A stretch of DNA of 64,000 bases, taken from positions 2,232,001-2,296,000 of the forward strand of contig JACONQ010000006.1 of NCBI GenBank assembly GCA_014281115.1, written 5' to 3'. This document shows positions 22,110-33,800 of the stretch, piece by piece; positions within the stretch are counted from its first letter, which is position 1, and every line of letters starts with the position of its first letter. Source of the DNA: Laburnicola sp. R22_1 (Eukaryota > Ascomycota > Dothideomycetes > Pleosporales > Didymosphaeriaceae). The notes beneath the pieces are model-generated. The model was not told the origin of the DNA and ran no database searches. It saw nothing but the letters and a program-made list of their open reading frames with translations. The position numbers and the translations under genes are program-made.

Positions 22110-25100
22110 ATGTCTTTATCGACGCTCAGAGATCCCACAGTAATCCTATCCAATTACTTGAACTATACACCATAGCTAAGGCAAATTAAAGCCCGCGCCC
22201 AATCTCTAGGGATCTGGGATATCATCGACCCAGACTAAGAGATCCAACCTATGACCTAACTAGTCATTCCAATCCCACTAAACATCAGTATTGGCTATGC
22301 ACCAAGCCCAGCGTTTATTAACGCAAATACTAACAACCCTCGCGCACGCCTAATAAGGCTGTCAGACCTGTTAATAACTAGCGTAAGGGCGTACAGAGAG
22401 GATTACGACCTCTATAAGGATTAACTCAAAACTTTCAAGTTACTCGACCGAAGGTACAAACAACAGAAGGCGAATCTTGATAAGATAGTTGCCCTTATTT
22501 AATTAACAACCTCGGCACACTTGTAGACTAATTGCTGCACCCCAGATTAATTAATTAGACAATAGATTATTAACCTTACAAACACAGTTAGGGTAGACCA
22601 AAACGACGAACTATAACAAGCGAGGATTAGATACTAAGACGCTCTTAAGCCCATGAGATTAGCTGAATCATGGTCCACCTGGCTTACTAAGTACAATCAT
22701 GCAGCAATAGAAGTAGAGCACAATAGTGTGCCAGAACTTACGTTGCTAGACTTAGTCAAACAAGATTTTATAAAGGCGGTTACTAACGTCGCATCCTAGT
22801 AGGTTATAACCTTTATGCAATATAGGAATAAGGACCTAAACACTTTAAGAAAAGATATAGTGAAACTCTTCTGAGATTAAATAGCGATGTAGCACCTAAT
22901 TAAGGGTAAATAAAGGGGCGCCTTTGCTGTTATAGGACTATTTCTCGCTAATAGTAGTGCACCCACCCAGACTGCAGATGAGGACGCCCATCCTGTGGAT
23001 AAAGCAGTATTACTTAAGCGAGGCAGATCACGCGCTAAGAAAGCTGGCTCTAAAGCCAAATCCAAGCAGTCCGCGAACACAGACAATGAGCCAACAGCAG
23101 TTAGTGGCCAGAAAGGATCATACCCCAAGTGCCCTGCTTGTGAACAACGCTATAGTCTATAAGACTGCTTTTACGCATTTCCTAACAAGGCACCTAATTG
23201 GTTTTAACTAAAGCTAGCAATAAAGGCCCTTATAAAGTTTAGAATGGAAAATAACCCTACGCTTATAGAGAGCGTAAGATCTGTAAAGCGTCTAAGATTA
23301 TAGACACTAAGAATTAAACAATTAAGCACTTCTACTCCAACTTGAATTACTAAGATTACTAACAATAAATGACTAGATAGTAGACAAATTACCGTCCTCT
23401 TAGCGAGCTTTAATGCTATTGCAGCCTCCTACTACTTAGACCTAAACACCTACCCACTACGTTACTTTGCAATCCTCGATTCTGGCACAACCTGTTATAT
23501 CTTTAATAATATCGATTGTTTCGTCACGCTGCGACCACTGTCGCTAGGAGACTTTATATGGGCGGGATTATTACAAGTTTAGATAAGAGAATATGAAAGT
23601 GTCTATCTACACGTTAAAAGCGTACAAAGAAATAGGGTACTAAGGCTAGACAATATTGCCTACTGCCCTAATCTGCTATGCAACCTAGTGTCTTTCCAAT
23701 TACTCTGTAGGCAAGGCCTCTGGTGGGACACAAAGGCAGATCCAACAATAATTAAGAGAAGTGACAATATAGTCCTAGCCAAACTTTAAGAACTCTATAG
23801 TTAATAGGTACTAGAATACATACCCGAACAAAATCGTACTATATATAATAGTATGTATGCCACACACAAAATTACTACGCGAACCGTATAACGAGCGCAG
23901 AAGGCAGACGCTATTACCTGGCATAAACGACTAGGCTACCTAGGTCCCTAGGCACTAGAACACACTGTGAATCACTATAAGGGGGTGCGGCTTAAAGGAC
24001 TTACTATGGTCCAATGCGACGCTTGCGGCAGATTAAAGCTTAAGCGACAAATTAGACGACAACCTAGGCAAATCAATGACAGTCCTAGTGAGAGAGTCGC
24101 TATAGACTTTCACGACTACGAAGATCAGAGCTTTACTAGCGAGAAAAGCCAGATGCTTATTACTAATCGATTCTTAGGTATGGCTTGGGACTTCTATTTT
24201 AAAGATAACTAACTAGTATAAATAATTATTAAGTTGCTAAAGGAATTTGTATAATTTATAAAAGTACAATTTAATGTGACTATTAAAGTTATTGAATCTA
24301 ATAATGAGATCTTCTTAGTTAAACAAGACGTTTACAGGTGGTGCATTAGTGAAGGTATTGTTATTAAGCCTTTAGCACCTAACACCTAAGCTTAAAATAA
24401 AGGAGCTAAACGCTTAGGGGGTGTAATTAAGAAGAAGGGTTGTGCAATGCGACTTGACGCCAACCTTCCCTTTAACCTATGGCTAGAAATTACACAAGCG
24501 GCTGTATACCTATACAATTAAACTCCAAACTACGCTAACTAATGGCGATTACTACACGAAGTATTCTTTATAACAGTTGCTTACCAAAACAGCATTATTA
24601 CTTAACTAAAGAAACTAAACCAGGCTTACCTTAGGGCCTATGGCTATAAAGCCTTCGCCTTGACTAATAATATAAAACGCGGCAAGAGCAAGCTCTAAAG
24701 GTTAGACCCAAAGGCATGGGTTGGATACCTAGTGGGCTACTAATTATTAAACATCTAGAGGGTATAAATCCCACTACTTAATAAAGTTATTAGCACACGC
24801 GACGTTATCTTTAACAAAGATAAGGTATTCTTAGGCAAAATAGAAGATCTGTTGGATAACCTTATGCACAGTACTACTGAAGAGATTGCTATATGGACCT
24901 AATTAGTGGAGTTGCCACCTCCACCACCTAAACAAGAAAACACTAAATCCTTCTATAAGGATGAGTTAATTACTAACTCACGCAATCGCGAGGATGAGGA
25001 GGACTCTCTGGGGTACTATCAGGGGAGGAAGATTAATTACACCTACCCAACACCACCGACAACACCTCCGCCTGTCGCATTACTTGCCTAATTAATGGCG

Positions 25101-26909
25101 AGTTTTAAAGACAATCAACATGAACAAGTACCCATAGAATTAACACAGCCAGATCAACGTGCTGTGCTATGGGCAGCCGCTTTCCTAGCCGGAACACAGG
25201 CAGGTAGCAGAGGCAAATACAAGGGGAAGCCGCTCAACAAAGCGCAATTCAATCGCATGCTTGCAGCAGGAAAGAAACCCTACTAAAGTGAATTGCTAGA
25301 GCCTCCATCTTGCGGAATACAGTTAGAAGACCACCCGCTATTTAATATATAGAAGGATGCTAAGCAAGTACACCTACAAAGCCACAAAGAGATAAGGTCT
25401 TAGAGTGAGGTGCCTGTTGCCCTAGTGCGATCACGCGGCCACTAAATCCTTAACTATATGTGGGTGTATACATACAAACTCGACAAACATTATCGATTTC
25501 AGAAGTGCAAGACTAGGTTGGTAGTACGTGGAGATTAACAACGCCACCTTACTACTTAAGACACCTACGCCGCAACCCTCGCAGGACGATCATTTCGCCT
25601 ACTCATGGCTATGGCAGCTCGGTATAACCTAGAGCTTAGCCAGTACGACGTTACCAACGCTTTCGTCCATGCGAAACTAGACAGAGAACTCTACATAAGA
25701 ATGCCCCGAGGTTATACCCGACCCAGCACTATCCTACAGTTGCATAAGGCACTGTATAGTCTTTGAATCTCACTACTACTGTGGCAGAGAGAATTTACTA
25801 GTGCTCTTAAGGATCTTGGTTTTACTGCAGTCCCTTATGAGCCTTGCTATATAATCAAAGACAGCATTATTATATTCTTCTACGTTGACGACCTCATCGT
25901 CGCCTACTTAAAGGATTAGAAACACGCTGCTAATGCAGTGATAAAAAAGATAAGTATAAAGTTTACCCTTACTGGAGGTAACAATCTTTAGTGGTTTCTA
26001 GGAATTAAAATTATTAGAGACTGTGCAAACAGACAACTCTAGCTATCCCAGGCGTCCTATGTGAACAAGATTAGTCGCCTTATCGACCAACGCGACCTTA
26101 AACACGATACCCCAATGTTAGCAGTCAAACTGCTACCTTAAGAAGGACTTGCCACGAAGGCTAAGATTAACTAATACTAGCGAAAGATAGGATCAATCCT
26201 GTACGCTGCAGTAACCACGCGCCCTAATATCGCTTTCGTAAGCTCCTAATTATCGCGCTTCCTATTAAATCCTAGCAACAACCATCACAAAGCCGCCAAC
26301 CGTGTACTGCTATACTTATCCTCCACCCAATTACTAGGGCTACGCTTTAGAGGTGCAGACACCTACAAGGTTGCTAGCGACGCATCGTTTGCAGACAATA
26401 CCCTTAATAGAAAGAGCTCGCAAGGATACATTATTAAGCTGTTTGGTGGACTTGTCGCCTGGAAGGCAAATAAGCAAGACACAGTTACCACCTTAATAAC
26501 TAAAGCTGAGTTGCTGGCACTCTTACAAGTCGCAAAGGAGGCACTATTTATAGCTTGGTTGCTCGCTAAACTTAAGATTAAACTCTCACCTTTAATAATT
26601 ACTATTAATTGCGACAATTAACAAACTATTCGACTTGTTACTAAAGAAATTGCCAAGTTACAAATAAAGCTTAGGCACGTTAATATACACAATTATTGGC
26701 TTCGATAAGAAGTAGTACGTAGAGCTATTAAAATTCAGTACCAATAATTAGAAGAAATAGCAGCAGATGGCCTTATAAAGGCTCTGCTAGCTGGCAAATG
26801 GACTAAGTTCGTAAATTAACTCGGACTTGAAGACGTTAGGGGTAGGATCACCAACCAAGAGGTCGACCTTGACGAATTGGAAGACAGGATGGAAGCTTTT
26901 GGACTATGA
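22110..26909 (+). pseudogene. Copia family A gag-pol pseudogene (copy 3)
   Basis: The ATG at 22110 matches the gag start of copy 2. Gag carries several stops. Pol reads through protease (about 23475, ILDSGTTCYIF), integrase (23910-24700, CDACGRLK near 24015), RT (25440-26150) and RNase H (26360-26909). The RT active site at 25881-25892 is YVDD, intact, unlike copies 1 and 2. Eight of the 11 stops in copy 2 are present at the same codons here (for example 23949, 24696, 25284, 26172, 26178). Three codons stopped in copy 2 remain Gln or Trp here, so neither copy is simply a further-mutated version of the other. Confidence 0.9.
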
Positions 26910-26969
26910 GTTATAGTACGGCTGCGAAGAATTGGGTCCAGCTTGAGATGGTTCCAAGCTGAGGGGGTG

Positions 26970-27259
26970 TGTCAGATAGACAGTTACTAAAATCTAGTGG
27001 GTAGGTGTGTACGATTATATGGCCCCTTATAGTGGTAATTAGTGTAAATTATAGTGATTTTACTGTGAAATACACTAAGGAGGCTGGCGCACTACTGTTT
27101 TACACTGCCCCTGTACTATTCTAAATAGTACTAGTGCGGCTTAGTACTAGATAGTTACTTCTCGCGGTAGCCGAGCTTCTCCGACAGAACACACACAATC
27201 AATTAATTAACTCACCACTTTTCCATCTCAACTTATTAAGAATACCCGTATATTTGACA
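26970..27259 (+). repeat. 3' LTR of Copia family A copy 3
   Basis: 290 bp, preceded by the polypurine tract AGCTGAGGGGGTG. It begins TGTCAGATAG where the 5' LTR has TGTTAGATAG. Confidence 0.93.
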
Positions 27260-28370
27260 TACTCTTAGGAAATACTACTATATATATTATAACCTTATAT
27301 TTCCTAATATTCTAAACCTTACGCCTAGTTTTTATAGTATAATATACCCTCTAAAATATATTATTAATCTCTTAAATTTAAACCTTAACGTCTTCTAATA
27401 GGCCTCTATTATATACTAAAAAAATATTACTTATAGCTTTTAATAATACTACTAGAGATAGTAGCTTTTATTACTACCTTAATATTTAATACCTAAATAT
27501 TATATTTTTATATTCTAAATATAATATTCCTTATTTTCTCTACTTTTAGCTATCCTTCCCTTATAAATCCTATATTATTAGAATTCTTACTACTATAACT
27601 ATATATAATATCCTACTATTATTATATATAGCTAGTTCCTCTCTACTACTAAGATCTCTATTAGTACTAGACTTATCTCTTTCTTTTTATAGCTTTCTCT
27701 TCTTCCCTTATTTTTGATAGTACTATAGCTATTTATCTTACCCTTTAATTATTTCTATTCTATCTTTATACTCTACTACCTTCTTTTTAGTATTAACTCT
27801 ACTTCTCTTATTATATTAATATTTCTAGGAATATTTATCTTACTACTAACTTTAGTATTCTTTATACCTATATTATACTAGCCCTAGTATTATATAAGAT
27901 CTATTTATCCTTCCTTATTTATCCTTCCTTATTTATAACTATTTAATACCTTTTTCTATTATATATACTATAATTTTTATATTGTCTTCTACTTTATTAT
28001 ATTATCTATAAACTCCTTTAGTAGATCTATAATATAATACTTTTTCTTCTTTTTACTAAGGTTCCTAATTTACTATATATATATATATACTAGTATTATA
28101 CTATACTTATATTATATAAGGTATTTTATATATATAGTATATCTCTCTATATACTTTTTATTTATTATAAAATCTAGGTTTTCTATACTAGCTTTCTACT
28201 ACCCTAGTAGTTAATACTTACTTAATAGTATTCTATCTAGTTTATAAGCTTAGTTCTATAGTCCTTCCTATATAGTTATAGTATATACCTATACTTTCTA
28301 TTATTTCCCTATTATTACTTATATTTTATATTAGAATAATTAATAAGCTAGGGTCCCTATTAGTAGTAGT
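27260..28370. other. AT-rich RIP desert
   Basis: Pyrimidine-rich, TpA-saturated sequence without open frames. A short tat/ata run occurs near 28080. It ends abruptly near 28375, where composition becomes balanced. Confidence 0.6.
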
Positions 28371-28702
28371 AGGGGGTTCCTTATTAGCGTGCGCTAATAC
28401 GCATTTAGCTCCTAGCTCGATAGGGGCCTGAGTGTTATCTTCGGCTCTGGCATTTTGACTTATCTGATTGAAACTAGGGTGGCGCCAACGGGATATCACG
28501 TGGTTAAACTAGTGCATTCAAGACAAGATATCAATGCTTATTGGCCACAGGCGAAGATAGCAGTTTCTTATTGAGAAAGGACGCCAAAGGTAGCACAGGT
28601 ACCTCCTATTTATACATTCTCGCCTGACAGGCCTCCACTTTTTGCACTTTATTTCCGTGGTTTATTGCGAAGCAGCCGTTCTATGACCATGCCTAGGGCA
28701 AG
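28371..28702. other. Balanced-composition non-coding stretch
   Basis: The left edge of a GC-balanced island. There is a short palindrome-like GCGTGCGC near 28390 and a tatttatac box near 28610 that could be an old promoter of the gene fragment to the right. No coding region is seen. Confidence 0.4.
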
Positions 28703-29574
28703 AGCACAGCGCGAAGCCTCGCAGACCCGGGCGTCAGCGGCGAGGAGCATGATAGTCTGGCGTATGTGCTGCGGAAGGTGAAGAAGATCTGGCTGAACGC
28801 GCGAGTGTGCTAGTCAAGGGGTCGCGATGAGAGCGCGTGGTGTATGGACGTGATTCAGCCGCTGGTAAAGCTCGTAATGAGGCTGAAAGGGGATGATAAG
28901 TTATGGCTTCAGAGCGTGTAGGTAGCCGTCCACCTCCTTGGCGGGGCTTCATGCTGATCACTGAGCAGACAATCCCAAGCCATTGCCGCCGAATTCCTAT
29001 CCTCCGTGCCCGACGCCTCTGCCAAACCGCGTCTCCTCGACCGCAAAGCCGACTTCACTGTCTCCTTCTCTCACATACCATCTCCCGGCTTCGAAGACCT
29101 ATACAGTTGCCTGAGGGCTGCAGACAACCACGTTGTAAGCCACATGGCCGACGCCTTCACGAAGACAACCGCACTCTTTTCCTGCGTCGAGGTCAAGCCC
29201 GCCACCGGCGATCGCACAGAAGCCGAGTACCAACTTAGCATATGGATGGCAGCGAGCCTGGGGAAGAAGATGCAGCTCGCGCGGCGCGTGGGACAGGTAG
29301 AAAAGAGCAGCCTGGTGGAGCCCTGCTTCACCATTGTCAGACACGAGACGTACGTTTACTTCGCATACATGACAGTGGAAGAGAGGGATGCGGTACATAT
29401 ATTGGAACCAGAGTCTGGGTGTTTAGGCCTATGCGAGACGAGGGGTGTAAGTGGCATCTTTCGGCGCTAAGGCTTTGGCAGAATGTGATTAGGTATGGGA
29501 GGGATGCTGGGATTGAGGGTTTCTGGGGTGGCTTTATGGGGTTGGTGTTGCAGAGACTTGCTGGAGATCATTGA
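28703..29574 (+). pseudogene. PD-(D/E)XK nuclease-like protein, broken
   Basis: This resembles the fungal PD-(D/E)XK nuclease-like family that is common as multi-copy genes of unknown role in Pleosporales. Exon 1 (to 28917) reads RDESAWCMDVIQPLVKLV and WLQSV. A 51 bp GT...AG intron at 28918-28968 with a gctgatc branch site joins it to QSQAIAAEFLSSV and DRKADFTVSFS. The core has an E-V-K at about 29190 followed by QLSIWMAASLG. Three defects are visible: no N-terminal third, a TAG at 28811 where Gln is expected, and a one-base frameshift near 29465 after which ALRLWQNVIRYGR and FWGGFMG continue in another frame to 29574. The family assignment rests on remembered sequence patterns. Confidence 0.65.
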
Positions 29575-30046
29575 TCAATAATATTGTGCTGTTAATGTTT
29601 CTATGTCGCAGCATTCAAATGTTGGCATATGCATCTGAGTTTCATTATTCGTCAAAGACTATCGGAGGTCAAAGACTATCGGCATGTGTCTGGCAACATG
29701 ACACCATTTTTCCCAGTCCCTTCGTCCAGGCAAAACAGCCGCCGCGCGCTTATGTTGCTGCACGATTCAACAGCCTTCGCGGTCGCCCAGGCCGTTGTGA
29801 AGGCCTCGACACCAACTATGTACCAGAAGGCCTGCGCAAAGCTATCAACTTTCATATCAGCTGTCTTAATACATGCTACTAGCCCACTAAAACCACTTCA
29901 GGTCTTGTTAATCTGCTCGTCCAGAATCTCCCCAAGACAAGTGCCCTGAGAGACCCACTCCCCGTACGTGCGACGACACTCAATAGAGTGGGCATGGCCC
30001 CCACGACATCGAGCTGTGGCTGGCAAAACGGGGGTCCTGCGTAGAG
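29575..30046. other. Island sequence with no recognised gene
   Basis: Balanced composition with short open frames on both strands (about 29629-29949 plus), none with a recognisable motif. A direct repeat tcaaagactatcgg occurs twice near 29655-29685. Confidence 0.4.
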
Positions 30047-30449
30047 TTAGTAGGGTGAAAACACGACAATAGGACAACAATAGACTTGCTCGAGGATGGC
30101 GAAAATAAGATCGAGATCAATCGTCTTGCCACAGGCTTGTTCGATGCTCTTGAGGTCGATCTGGTAGACTGGGCCGTCATAGCCCTCAAAATCATCGACG
30201 TCGGTTGTTGAACCATCAGGAAGGACGTAGATCCTCGCCAAAGAGGTCCTCAGGCTCTTCGTCCTCGTCAGAAGATAACTCGCCAAACGCTGAGATATCC
30301 TTGATCTTCGTCTCATCATTCTCAACCCAGGAGACGTAGACAGTGTATTGCGTGTCGCGAGCCATTGGCTGTAGAAGGTCAAGAGCTGTGTGGGTTGGAG
30401 ACGAGAGTTGGCTGTCGAGCGGCGACGGCGTGAAGGGTAACGAGGTCAC
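30047..30449 (-). pseudogene. Unrecognised protein, frameshifted
   Basis: Two overlapping minus-strand frames look like one protein. The first, from the ATG at 30449, runs to an acidic stretch (ELSSDEDEEPEDLFGEDL) and then meets a stop. The second frame continues with RIYVLPDGSTTDVDDFEG and YQIDLKSIEQACG to 30047. The switch lies near 30235-30245. No intron with GT...AG fits the join, so a small deletion is likely. I do not recognise the family. The second half is compact and looks like a folded domain, while the first is low-complexity. Confidence 0.4.
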
Positions 30450-30949
30450 AAATCGAGTTCGGAGAAGGAGCTATAGCGGCGCGAAGGCAGAGGGCCGGTT
30501 CGAGGCAGGAAAGAGGACAGAGCGAGAAGGCGAGACTAGTAGGCTAGGTGGAAGGCGAGGCCGGGAAAGGTTGTGTAAAGTCTGAGGGATGGCCGAAGCA
30601 TGAGGTTGCTGACTGCGTCGCCCAAATCGCCAGGCTGTCCAGAGCTCTGCTTCAACAGCTGCGAACTGTAGCCCGCCCGCAAAAGTCTTCGTGGTTGAAC
30701 ATTAATGTTTAGCGTATACGCCAGACTTGAGGTTCAGGCGTGCAGTTCTGCGGGGAGATCTCTGGTCGTCAGGTAGGGAGAAAAAGGTTTTAGTGAAAGA
30801 GCAAAACATACAAGCTGGATGGCATATAGGGCGGGAGCTGAGCCATTATTAAGCCCCATAACTAACACTCCGCGTCTTGACTCTATTAAATAGATGAGCA
30901 CGCGAGGCTGAAATGTAAACTCTGACCCTACCTCTGACGGCGCCACTGT
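30450..30949. other. Island sequence with no recognised gene
   Basis: Purine-rich around 30470-30580. A short minus-strand frame at 30734-30946 may be the 3' continuation of the degraded gene described at 30950-31230, but I cannot show it. Confidence 0.35.
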
Positions 30950-31230
30950 ACTTATTCCCGCCCTAATTGTTGGTCCGTTACCCTTTACCCTGCTCTTCTT
31001 AAACGCCGGCAGCGCGTTCTTAATGTTCTCTAGCCTATCCCTAACTATATAGTTAAGTATGTTCCTAAGTATCCCCCTCGCCTTTATAATCTTATCCTCT
31101 CCTCTTAGCGAGAACTTAAATATTATCTCTATATAATATCCTTCCTTATTATGCTAATATGCCTATATCTACGCCGCGTAGAGATTATAGGTGAACGAGT
31201 AGTATGCTATATTAATAATAGGTAGTTACT
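30950..31230 (-). pseudogene. Degraded gene, third fragment (left of Copia L)
   Basis: On the minus strand one frame reads AYYSFTYNLYAA, then FKFSLRGEDKIIKARGILRN and LENIKNALPAFKKSRVKGNG, with stops only at RIP-type sites. It ends at the TTACT target duplication of Copia L (31226-31230). Removing Copia L joins it to 40597-40722. The protein family is not recognised. Coding character is supported by a long frame in otherwise AT-rich DNA. Confidence 0.45.
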
Positions 31231-31414
31231 TGTAGCGGTTGTAGCTAAAAGGCGAAAGTCGAGGCAACACTTGTTGTATTGAATATGAGTAGTATCTAGG
31301 ATATATACTAATAGGCAATCTAGGCAGTAGTAAACAAGTATAGGCAGTAATGAACTAGTACAGGCAATAGTAGATCTGTAGGCAGCAACTCCAAACTTAC
31401 CCACTACTGTTACA
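31231..31414 (-). repeat. 3' LTR of Copia L
   Basis: 184 bp, TG...CA ends. Inside, a roughly 20 bp unit containing aggcag(t/c)a recurs three to four times between 31320 and 31390. The polypurine tract GGATAAGGGGGTG on the minus strand abuts it. Confidence 0.9.
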
Positions 31415-33800
31415 CACCCCCTTATCCTATAGTTGTCTAGCAATATAAGGATGACTTTTCCTGCATATTTGCTATGTATTAAAGTTAAGAGCGTAGATCT
31501 GTAAGGTGTAGCTGGCTTACAAACTTGGCATGCTTCTAGCGGGATAGCATCTTAGTTATCCTATTAGCAGGTATTCTATTAGTAGGTCGCCATTAGACGT
31601 TAAGTTGTCCTTGCTCTACTTCCTAGCAAATCTAACTCTGGTGTATATTAACGTGCTTAAGCTTTATTGCCAGCTTATCTTGCTCCTTTGTAACAATTCT
31701 AACAGTCTACTAGTTATTATACTAAATAGTTAGAGTTGTATTTAGTGTTAAGGATAGGCTGCGGTATAAGCGAAGCCATTCCTCCATCTCTAAGCCTGTA
31801 AGAGAGAGCGCAAGTAGCTCTGCCTTAGTAGTAGATTTGGTAATTGTGCGCTATAGGGTAGACTTCTAGTCAATAGTTATCCTAAACAGTTAGAAAACGT
31901 AGCCTTAGGAGCTGCGGCAAGTTTCCACATTGTTAGCGAAAGCTGCATTAGATGCTCTAAAGAAGATAGGGTTGTGATAGTCCTCTTCTGTAGTTACAAA
32001 CTCCTAAATCCCTTCTTTAGCTATATAAGCTTCTAGTGCATAGTACTAAGTCTCTAGGATGTGTTGCCACACTTTGCGAATAGACTCTATATGAGCTTGT
32101 CTAGGGTTAGTAAGATATAAAGCGTGTATTATATAAGCGCGTGCTAGATCTGGGCAAGTAAACTATGTAAGGAACGCGAGATAACTAACAAGCTCCTAGT
32201 AAAGCTTTGTCCGGGCTGCGTTAGGTTCCTCTATAGATGGCTTGAGATAGTTAACCATTATTAGTACCTTGGCGCGGCGGCTGGCGGTTGTTATGCCATA
32301 GTTTGTGGTTATCTTATTAATATAGGCATTCTGGAGCAGCCAAAGTTTGTGGGCAGCGATGTCTTATTCGACGCGTATGCCCAAGAACCACTTAAGTGGA
32401 CTAAGTCGCTTTAGTTAATAGTACTCGCTAAGCTTCTGCTTAAACTACTAGTGCAGCTTAGCGTTGCAAGGGTAATAAGCTATAACAATATTATTAATAT
32501 AGACAAATAGGATAAGCCATTTGTTAGTGTATACACATAGGAAACCTAGTATAGGCTTTATCCCTAGTGACTATAGCGTCCTGCGGAGCTCCTTGTACTA
32601 TAGTAGTAGTGACTCTTTCAACCTATAGAGAGCGCGGAGTATCTAGAGTAGTTCTCTATCTGCTTAAAATCTGTCTGGCATTTGCGCGTAGAGTAGACAA
32701 TTAAGTCTAGCATTAAGAAAAGCTATTAGTACGTCGTACTAAACTAGCGCTAGTCCAAAATAATTAGCAATAGCGGTAATTGCTCTAAATGTGCGTGCTG
32801 CTAGTGTGGCAGCGTAGGTGTCTCCATACGGCTGCTCGAGGTCACCTCAAAGCACTAGACGTGCCTTGAACTATAAAAGAAAGCTGTCTTCGTCAAATTT
32901 GTACATAAAAACCCACATTAGTGGTAACACTTTAGCGTTAGCACTTTCTACTATTTTTGTAGTCCTTGCAAAGCATCCTTTGCTCTATATGCTGCGGTAT
33001 TCTTCTTAACTAGCTTGTTAAAACTTAGCTCTATACAAATAAGTCTCTAGGTCTTTCCAGGTCCTTAGTGGAGGCGGAACCTGTAACTAATAAATCTTAA
33101 TAACAGGCTGCAGTTTTAGCGCTATTAAAAAGGCGTGTAGGTAGTTATTAATGCGTATTCTATAGGAAATCGCGTGCGTCTGGTATCTGGTTGCATCTAT
33201 GAGATCTTTAGCGCGCTGCCGCTGTCAGCGTGAACCTATAAGTATGTTTAACTTATTAATTTCGAGGTTTCTACGCCTTAGCGCGTTGTTGTTATAGTGA
33301 TTAGGCATATAGCTAGGGATTTGGGTGGCAGAGAGCTCTTTTAGTGTTAACTCTAGGTCTTGCTCTATTAGGAGAACTTTGACTAGATTATTGTTGTTCT
33401 AATGCCTAGTCACGTGAGGTGAAGGTGAACCTCTAGACGTAGGCGTAAGTAGCCCACCTCCTAAAAATAAGTCCTCTACATCCTTGTTAACTCTGTTAAC
33501 CTTGTTAACCTTAGCTTTAGTAGCTCTATTCTTACCCCCTACCTGCTGCTCGCTGGCGGGAGCTATAGCTGCAGGTACTATAAGTCGGGTGGGGTAGTTT
33601 CCGACACCGGGTAGTTTCCGACAGCCCCGCAATCGCGCTCCCCCACCATGCACGCTAACCAAAAAATAATTCTTACAACCTCAATTCTTTATCAATTTCA
33701 ATTTTTCCTTTTGCATCGTTTTCTCTGACTTTGAATAGCTAGTTACACAGAAGGAGATGTCCAGAACGCACTTGCAGACCTCAAATCTAGGGTCGCTTTA

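Larger units (their letters stand above)
21784..27259 (+). mobile_element. Copia family A, copy 3: complete, RIP-mutated
   Basis: A 5476 bp element with 290 bp LTRs (21784-22073, 26970-27259). The flanking pentamers are TATTC and TACTC, a target-site duplication differing by one C-to-T change. It is collinear with the minus-strand copy 2 but has many more stops, including in gag. The LTRs differ at roughly 13 sites, nearly all transitions, so RIP acted after insertion. It is the only Copia here that keeps an intact RT active site. Confidence 0.93.

Noticed and set aside
28080..28095. tat/ata run as a microsatellite or origin
   Set aside because: It is short and expected in TpA-saturated RIP DNA.
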